Assembly (NCBI RefSeq): GCF_913060805.1
Contig: NZ_CAJXTC010000004.1
Location: 62,001-126,000, forward strand
Source: an uncultured Draconibacterium sp.
GTDB taxonomy: Bacteria; Bacteroidota; Bacteroidia; Bacteroidales; Prolixibacteraceae
Direction of reading: 5' to 3'
DNA length: 64,000 nt
Shown here one piece after another: positions 56,923 to 64,000 of this stretch. How positions within the stretch are numbered: position 1 is the first letter of the stretch; each line of letters begins with the position of its first letter. Below the pieces are notes generated by a model. It searched no databases and was not told the origin of the DNA. It worked only from the letters and a program-made list of their open reading frames with translations. The position numbers and the translations under genes were made by a program.

Positions 56923-57488
56923 ATGAGTAAAGAATATTACGCACACGAAACAGCGATCATCGATAAAGGAGCAAAGATTGGAGAGGGCTCAAAGATCTGG
57001 CATTTTTGTCATGTTATGGGGAGTGCAGCTATTGGAAATAACTGCATTTTAGGTCAAAATGTTTTTGTTGGCAACAATGTAAAACTTGGCAATAATGTTA
57101 AGGTGCAAAATAATGTATCGTTATACGAAGGTGTAATCTGTGAGGATGATGTTTTTTGCGGGCCATCTATGGTTTTTACTAATGTCATCAATCCGCGAAG
57201 TGCTGTTGAGCGAAAAACAGAATTTAGGCCAACACTTGTTAGGAAAGGTGCTAGTATTGGTGCCAATGCAACTATTGTGTGTGGAGCTACTTTAGGAGAA
57301 TATTGTTTTATCGGAGCCGGCGCAGTAATTACAAAAGATGTTAAGCCCTTTGCATTGATGGTAGGTGTTCCGGCATTACAAAAGGGATGGGTGAGCAGAA
57401 GCGGAGCAATTTTGGGAGCAGACCTGATTTGTCCTGAAACCGGAGAAAAGTATAAATTAGCAGGCGATAATTTAGAATTAGTAAAATA

Positions 57489-57489
<1 letters not shown>
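56923..57489 (+). CDS. wbpD: Left-handed beta-helix N-acetyltransferase (WbpD-like)
   Basis: A 188-residue hexapeptide-repeat acyltransferase: [21 protein letters not shown] then [57 protein letters not shown]. The phrase NPRSxxxRKxEfxxTLVxxGASIGANxTIVCG is close to WbpD/WlbB, which N-acetylates UDP-GlcNAc(3NH2)A to UDP-GlcNAc(3NAc)A. It starts 2 nt after wbpE and ends in a TAATG overlap with wbpA. Confidence 0.9.
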
Positions 57490-59791
<2,302 letters not shown>

Positions 59792-59794
59792 GAG

Positions 59795-61738
59795 TTAGTT
59801 GGAGAAATACTCGTTAAGATCAAATTGCTGCTTCTCAAAGTTATTCGTTTCGATAAACATCTTTTGCCAAATGGCAATGCCCATGACTATCCAAAGGTAA
59901 TTATAATGCCAACGTAATTTGGGATGTGGTTTGTAGTTTATAATTTTATCGATATACTGATAATTAAAAATGCCTTGTTGTTCAACAAATTCTTTGGTGA
60001 GTATTTTCCGAGCAACTTCTTTTAAGTCTTTTTTAAACTGCAGGTAAGGATTTACGGTAAAGCCCCATTTCTTTTTGGTAATAATTTTCGGAGGCAAATG
60101 GTTTTCCATGGCTTTCCTGAACAGGTACTTGGTTTGGTTTTGTTTTATTTTAAGGTGTAAAGGAATTGAGTTAGCAAAATTAACAAGGTCGAGATCAAGG
60201 AAAGGTACACGTTCTTCTACTGAGTTCGACATCGACATTCTATCTTCTACCAGCAAATAATCATTTACCATTTTGCTTTGCATCTCAACAAACAGAACCT
60301 GTTCAAGGGCTTTTAAATTGTTTGCTCTGTCGAATAGGCTGTCGAAGTATTGGTGAACCTTATTTAAACGTAGCGCTTCTCCCAGAGAATTGGATGTATA
60401 AATGTTTTGGTAAAACCTGTCGTCGTAATCCCATGCATTTCGTATTATGAGGTAGAATTTTTCGACATTGCCCAATGCCAGCAGCATTTGCATTCCTCGC
60501 CGGTATTCGTCGGTTGACAAAATGCCTGATGCATTTTGCAGGCGAAACAGGATTTGAGATTTAAACTGTCCTACTTTCTTCATCCAACGTGGCATGTTTT
60601 TATGCAGGTTGTTAAACGGATTTGTGAAACGGTGAATATCGTAACCAGCAAACAGCTCGTCGCCTCCCAGGCCTCCCAATACTACTTTAACGTGCTGACG
60701 AACAAAATTCGACATATTGTAACCCTGTAAGAGGTTTATTTTTGGTTCTTCAGCATGCCACAGTACTTCAGGGAATTTCTCCAGCGGATTCATTTGAAGA
60801 CTAAGTGTGTGGTGGTTGGTGTTAAAGTGTGTGGCAATACGCTCAGCATCAGGAAATTCGTCAGTGGGTTCATTAAATCCAAGGGTGAAGGTATTGATTT
60901 GTTCCGCTCCAAGCTCGTGCATTTTTTGTACTATGGTTGATGAATCGAGCCCTCCTGAAAGATAAACTCCTATTGGAACATCACTGATGAGTTGTCTTTC
61001 TATCGCCTGTTTCATGTAGAAATGCATGCCGTCGATGGCTTCTGCTTCTGTAATACTTTGATTAACATTGTTGTATTTAAGTTCCCAGAATTTTTTTATT
61101 TCAATGTTTCCCTTTGAGAATTTCAGGTAATGGGCGGGAGGTAAGCGTTTAATATGTTTAAACAAAGTTTCGTCGCCCTGTGTATATCTTAAATTTAGTT
61201 GCAGGTGTAAAGCTTGTTTGTTTAGTTGGCGAGGAACTTTTGGATGGAGCAGAATACTTTTCTGTTCGGACCCAAATACAAGCAATTTGCTGTTGTGGTA
61301 GTAATGTAAAGGTTTTATCCCGAAATGGTCGCGAGCTAAAAAGAGTGTGTCGTTGACAATATCCAAGAGGGCAAAGGCAAAAATTCCGTTCATCCGGCTA
61401 AAAAATGTTGTGCCGTATTCCTCAAATCCGTGAAGGATTACCTCGGTGTCTGTTTGTGTGCTAAAAATATGTCCCTTGGCCATTAACTCCTGACGTAATT
61501 CTTTAAAATTATAGATTTCGCCATTGAAAACGATACAAAGTGTTTCGTCTTCGTTGTAAATGGGTTGGTCACCGGTATTTAGGTCAATAATGGCCAGCCT
61601 GCGATGCCCAAGAGTATAGTTGTTATGTGTTATTTGTTTGGCTCCATCCGGACCGCGGTGGGCAATTATTTCCAGCATCCTGTCCATTAAAATTTTATTG
61701 CTGGTATTATATTCATGTATTCCGGCTATTCCACACAT
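59795..61738 (-). CDS. asnB: Asparagine-synthase-type glutamine amidotransferase
   Basis: A 647-residue class II amidotransferase. The N-terminal nucleophile Cys2 (MCGIAGIHEY), RGPDG near 29 and FNGEIYNFKELR near 71 define the glutaminase domain; the synthetase domain has the PP-loop SGGLDSS at 261-267 and LGGLGGDELFAGYD. Asparagine synthases in polysaccharide loci often amidate uronic acids (as proposed for WbpS in Pseudomonas). With GlcNAc3NAcA made next door, amidation of that sugar is the likely role. It has a 1-nt gap after the epimerase-like gene. Confidence 0.88.
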   Translation of the reverse strand: MCGIAGIHEYNTSNKILMDRMLEIIAHRGPDGAKQITHNNYTLGHRRLAIIDLNTGDQPIYNEDETLCIVFNGEIYNFKELRQELMAKGHIFSTQTDTEVILHGFEEYGTTFFSRMNGIFAFALLDIVNDTLFLARDHFGIKPLHYYHNSKLLVFGSEQKSILLHPKVPRQLNKQALHLQLNLRYTQGDETLFKHIKRLPPAHYLKFSKGNIEIKKFWELKYNNVNQSITEAEAIDGMHFYMKQAIERQLISDVPIGVYLSGGLDSSTIVQKMHELGAEQINTFTLGFNEPTDEFPDAERIATHFNTNHHTLSLQMNPLEKFPEVLWHAEEPKINLLQGYNMSNFVRQHVKVVLGGLGGDELFAGYDIHRFTNPFNNLHKNMPRWMKKVGQFKSQILFRLQNASGILSTDEYRRGMQMLLALGNVEKFYLIIRNAWDYDDRFYQNIYTSNSLGEALRLNKVHQYFDSLFDRANNLKALEQVLFVEMQSKMVNDYLLVEDRMSMSNSVEERVPFLDLDLVNFANSIPLHLKIKQNQTKYLFRKAMENHLPPKIITKKKWGFTVNPYLQFKKDLKEVARKILTKEFVEQQGIFNYQYIDKIINYKPHPKLRWHYNYLWIVMGIAIWQKMFIETNNFEKQQFDLNEYFSN

Positions 61739-61739
61739 A

Positions 61740-62744
61740 TTATAATCTGTTCAGTTTTTTTAATGATTTGTATTTGAGTTGGTACATTCTGAAAATATTA
61801 ACCGATTTATCCACCTGGATTGTTTTTTGATAGAATTTCTCCAACTCAGGATGCTTTGTAATATTGATAAGTATCTTTAGCTGCGTTTGGATTAGTCTCA
61901 GGTAACCATATGTACAGGGATCGTCGGCAGGATAACCCGGCACTTCAGACAGCGAGTATCGGATCCAGAATCCAAGATCGAGTTTTTGCCATTGATTGGC
62001 TAGACCTTCCACACCCTCATTAAATAATTTTTTTGCCAATTGGTGTGCTTCTTTATCGAGTTCTTCAGGGACGGCTCTGACAAAGTCGTATAAACCAAAG
62101 AGTGAAAAGATATGCCCGTCTATTACCCTTGTTGGATATTGGGCCACATATTCTTCATAAAATGTTTCTCCTTTTATGCGGCGAATGGCAACTCCTCCTT
62201 CTTTTATGTCTTTGGTGAAGGGGATTAAGGCTTTTTTACAGCAATCTAAATATTTGTCTTCGGAGGTGATCTGCCAGGCACGAAGCATTACAGATAAAGC
62301 CCTGCTTTGGGCAAAGGCGGATTTCCAAGGGGATGTTATATGGTGCTCTGGTTTTGGAACATCAGTAAGCCAATAGGTTCCTGATTGTTCATTTTCAAAT
62401 TTGTTATTAAAAAACCATTCAGCAATTCTAAGAAAATGTGCTCCTTTCTCCTGATTCCCTGATCGTAGCCAAGTATGGTAGACTGATAGAGCGAACTGAC
62501 CTATAGAGATTGGATAGTAGTGAAGTTTTTTTTCTTCCACATCAATATAAGTCGTATTTAATGGAATTCCTTCTTCATCAAATTCTGCTATCAGGCGATT
62601 GAGTTTCTTCGGATCTTCCTCAAAGAGCAGATAATATTCTCTAAGTTCCGACTCCGTATCGGTGGATATTTTGAGGGACGATTTACTGAAAAGATCTCTT
62701 TTCAGTTTTTGTAACATGAAAAATATTTTTTTTATCTTACTCAT
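61740..62744 (-). CDS. D-glucuronyl C5-epimerase-like protein
   Basis: A 334-residue protein resembling the C-terminal (alpha/alpha-barrel) domain of heparan sulfate glucuronyl C5-epimerase: YPISIGQFALSVYHTWLR, GTYWLTDVPKPEHH, WKSAFAQSRALSVMLRAWQIT, FYEEYVAQYPTRVIDGHIFSLFGLYDF and GFWIRYSLSE. Such enzymes invert C5 of a uronic acid within a glycan. No signal peptide, so it would act in the cytoplasm, on the lipid-linked repeat. It sits between a glycosyltransferase and the amidotransferase with 0-1 nt gaps. Substrate is inferred from the wbp-type genes. Confidence 0.72.
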   Translation of the reverse strand: MSKIKKIFFMLQKLKRDLFSKSSLKISTDTESELREYYLLFEEDPKKLNRLIAEFDEEGIPLNTTYIDVEEKKLHYYPISIGQFALSVYHTWLRSGNQEKGAHFLRIAEWFFNNKFENEQSGTYWLTDVPKPEHHITSPWKSAFAQSRALSVMLRAWQITSEDKYLDCCKKALIPFTKDIKEGGVAIRRIKGETFYEEYVAQYPTRVIDGHIFSLFGLYDFVRAVPEELDKEAHQLAKKLFNEGVEGLANQWQKLDLGFWIRYSLSEVPGYPADDPCTYGYLRLIQTQLKILINITKHPELEKFYQKTIQVDKSVNIFRMYQLKYKSLKKLNRL

Positions 62745-64000
62745 TTAAACAGAAGTGTTGAAAATTGTTGCCAACTCTTTGGTTATGTGTTTTCTGGAGT
62801 ATTGTAGGATTTCATCTGTACTGGGATCATGTCCACCATGTCTTTTCCATAATTTAATTCGTTCAATCAATATTTCTAACAAGTTGGCTTCATAATTAAA
62901 TGTCAGGCCTGCATTACATTTTTCCAAAATGCTATTTATGTCATTGTTCGTTGGAGCTAAAGCCAAAATAAAATTGTTTGTGGCTAAATATTCGAACAAT
63001 TTACCAGTAATAATTCCTTCACTTTTTCGGGGAATTAATAGTAATAATAGCTCAGAATTAATAATTTTATTTATGGCCTCTGAATGAGGGATATAATTGT
63101 AAAAGTTTGTATTTGCACCATGTGAATCGGAACTCTTTTTAACTTCGTCGTCGAACTTACCATAAAAATTAATGTCTAATAATTGTTTGTATTTATTTGG
63201 GAGCTGTTCTACTGCTTTAAAAAAATTTTCAGGATTCTGTGAATTGGAGATACTGCCAACATATGTTATTCTAAATTTCTTGGAAGCAGCAGTATTTTTT
63301 GGGAAAAAATCACTCTCGTCAAATCCGTTAAAGATAAGATGAAATGATTTTGTTTTTTGTTTATCAAGAAGACTTGCACAACCTTTCCCAACAGTTATGA
63401 GTTCATCCGCAGATGACAATATTTTTTTTTCAAGTTTAAGATTATACTTCTGCAAAACTTCTAACCTTGGCAGTTCTTTATCCCAGAAAGCATCAGTCCA
63501 GGGATCACGGAAATCAGCCACCCATTTTATACCTGTCTTTTTCTTTAATTTATGGCCGATTAGCTGCAGAGAATGTGGAGGTGAAGATGTAAAGATCAGG
63601 TCTGGTTTTTCTTCTTTTATTATCTTTAGTCCCTGTTTAACAGCAGCACGATTCCAACCTTTTCTTGCATCCGGTATAAAAAAGTTGGCGCGAATCCATT
63701 TTGTGAGTTTAAAGCCAAGTCCGCCATCTTTTTTTGTGAGCTCAAAAGAACTGATTTCTCTTTTCCCGCCTTTTAATTTTTTGTATAAATCCAACGCAGA
63801 AAAGGAACCTGCTTTGTAAATCTTAATACCTTTTGGTATATCTTTTTGTAAAGATGCATCGATGGCGTGAAAGTCGCCATTATCAATCGTTAGAATAATT
63901 GGTTCCCACCCGAACTCAGGCAGGTACTTGGCAAATTTAAGTACCCGTTGTACACCAGGCCCTCCTGCAGGAGGCCAGTAATAGGTTATTATGAGGACTT
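62745..64000 (-). CDS. GT4 glycosyltransferase, N-terminus beyond the window
   Basis: The reading frame stays open to the right edge of the window and begins there with LIITYYWPPAGGPGVQRVLK, the usual N-terminal strand and loop of a GT4 enzyme, so only the first few residues are missing; a TTG at 63794 is not the real start. The visible 418 residues include PDLIFTSSPPHSLQLIG, KWVADFRDPWTDAFWDKE, RITYVGSISNSQNPENFFKAV and the EGIITGKLFEYLATNN donor-binding motif. FRDPW is common in Bacteroidota capsule transferases. It is followed without a gap by the C5-epimerase-like gene. Confidence 0.88.
   Translation of the reverse strand, partial: VLIITYYWPPAGGPGVQRVLKFAKYLPEFGWEPIILTIDNGDFHAIDASLQKDIPKGIKIYKAGSFSALDLYKKLKGGKREISSFELTKKDGGLGFKLTKWIRANFFIPDARKGWNRAAVKQGLKIIKEEKPDLIFTSSPPHSLQLIGHKLKKKTGIKWVADFRDPWTDAFWDKELPRLEVLQKYNLKLEKKILSSADELITVGKGCASLLDKQKTKSFHLIFNGFDESDFFPKNTAASKKFRITYVGSISNSQNPENFFKAVEQLPNKYKQLLDINFYGKFDDEVKKSSDSHGANTNFYNYIPHSEAINKIINSELLLLLIPRKSEGIITGKLFEYLATNNFILALAPTNNDINSILEKCNAGLTFNYEANLLEILIERIKLWKRHGGHDPSTDEILQYSRKHITKELATIFNTSV

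Noticed and set aside
62745-63794. Glycosyltransferase starting at TTG 63794
   Set aside because: The same frame is open to the window edge and encodes the conserved N-terminal YYWPPAGGPGVQR motif, so the gene is cut by the window.

Overview
The window looks like chromosomal DNA of a Bacteroidota bacterium. Support comes from a SusC/SusD pair with companion lipoproteins, DUF5020 and two-domain NTF2-like secreted proteins, an F-type ATPase operon whose subunit a carries a signal peptide and a periplasmic extension, weak Shine-Dalgarno sequences, and several copies of the Bacteroidota -7 promoter motif TAnnTTTG. The gene mix suggests the Marinilabiliales (Prolixibacteraceae-like), but that rank is inference.

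Left part (1-14 kb): the tail of a DUF2461 gene; a Tsx-like outer-membrane protein (DUF5020) with an NCS2 nucleobase permease; tRNA-Val(GAC) between two terminators; a secreted double NTF2 protein; a Tat-exported ThuA-domain protein; and an unknown secreted protein. The minus strand then carries bactofilin, AtpZ-like, a small membrane protein and atpB-E-F-H-A-G (atpD and atpC are not here), followed by fabH and a DUF177-rpmF unit.

Middle (14-34 kb): one minus-strand cluster of about 20 kb. It starts with susC, susD and a surface-type lipoprotein and continues into four tandem copies of a two-gene module: a polytopic membrane protein with a C-terminal helical repeat domain (DUF6057-like), then a lipoprotein with one c-type heme motif (CxxCH) in front of a TolB-like beta-propeller. 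Many of the junctions overlap by 1-4 nt. A DUF4369 lipoprotein sits between modules. This array is the strongest candidate for a poorly described system. A perfect 19-bp palindrome lies upstream of susC and a perfect 14-bp hairpin separates the susCD part from the array.

Next (34-41 kb): an orphan sensor kinase, dxs, coaX, a receiver-domain protein with a C-terminal membrane anchor, a POT/MFS transporter and a 3-methyladenine DNA glycosylase.

Right part (41.6-64 kb): a surface-polysaccharide locus. It encodes UDP-L-FucNAc synthesis (fnlA-fnlB-fnlC-like), UDP-2,3-diacetamido-2,3-dideoxyglucuronate synthesis (wbpE-D-A-B-like), a Wzx flippase, several glycosyltransferases, a fused CapA-TupA protein, and on the opposite strand an AsnB-type amidotransferase, a glucuronyl C5-epimerase-like protein and a glycosyltransferase cut by the window edge. 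The 45.9-55.6 kb stretch is visibly more A+T-rich than the rest and holds a decayed IS21-type istA fragment, which fits mosaic assembly by transfer. Together these genes predict a glycan with L-FucNAc and a modified (amidated and/or epimerised) diacetamido-uronic acid, possibly carrying an amino-acid-type substituent.
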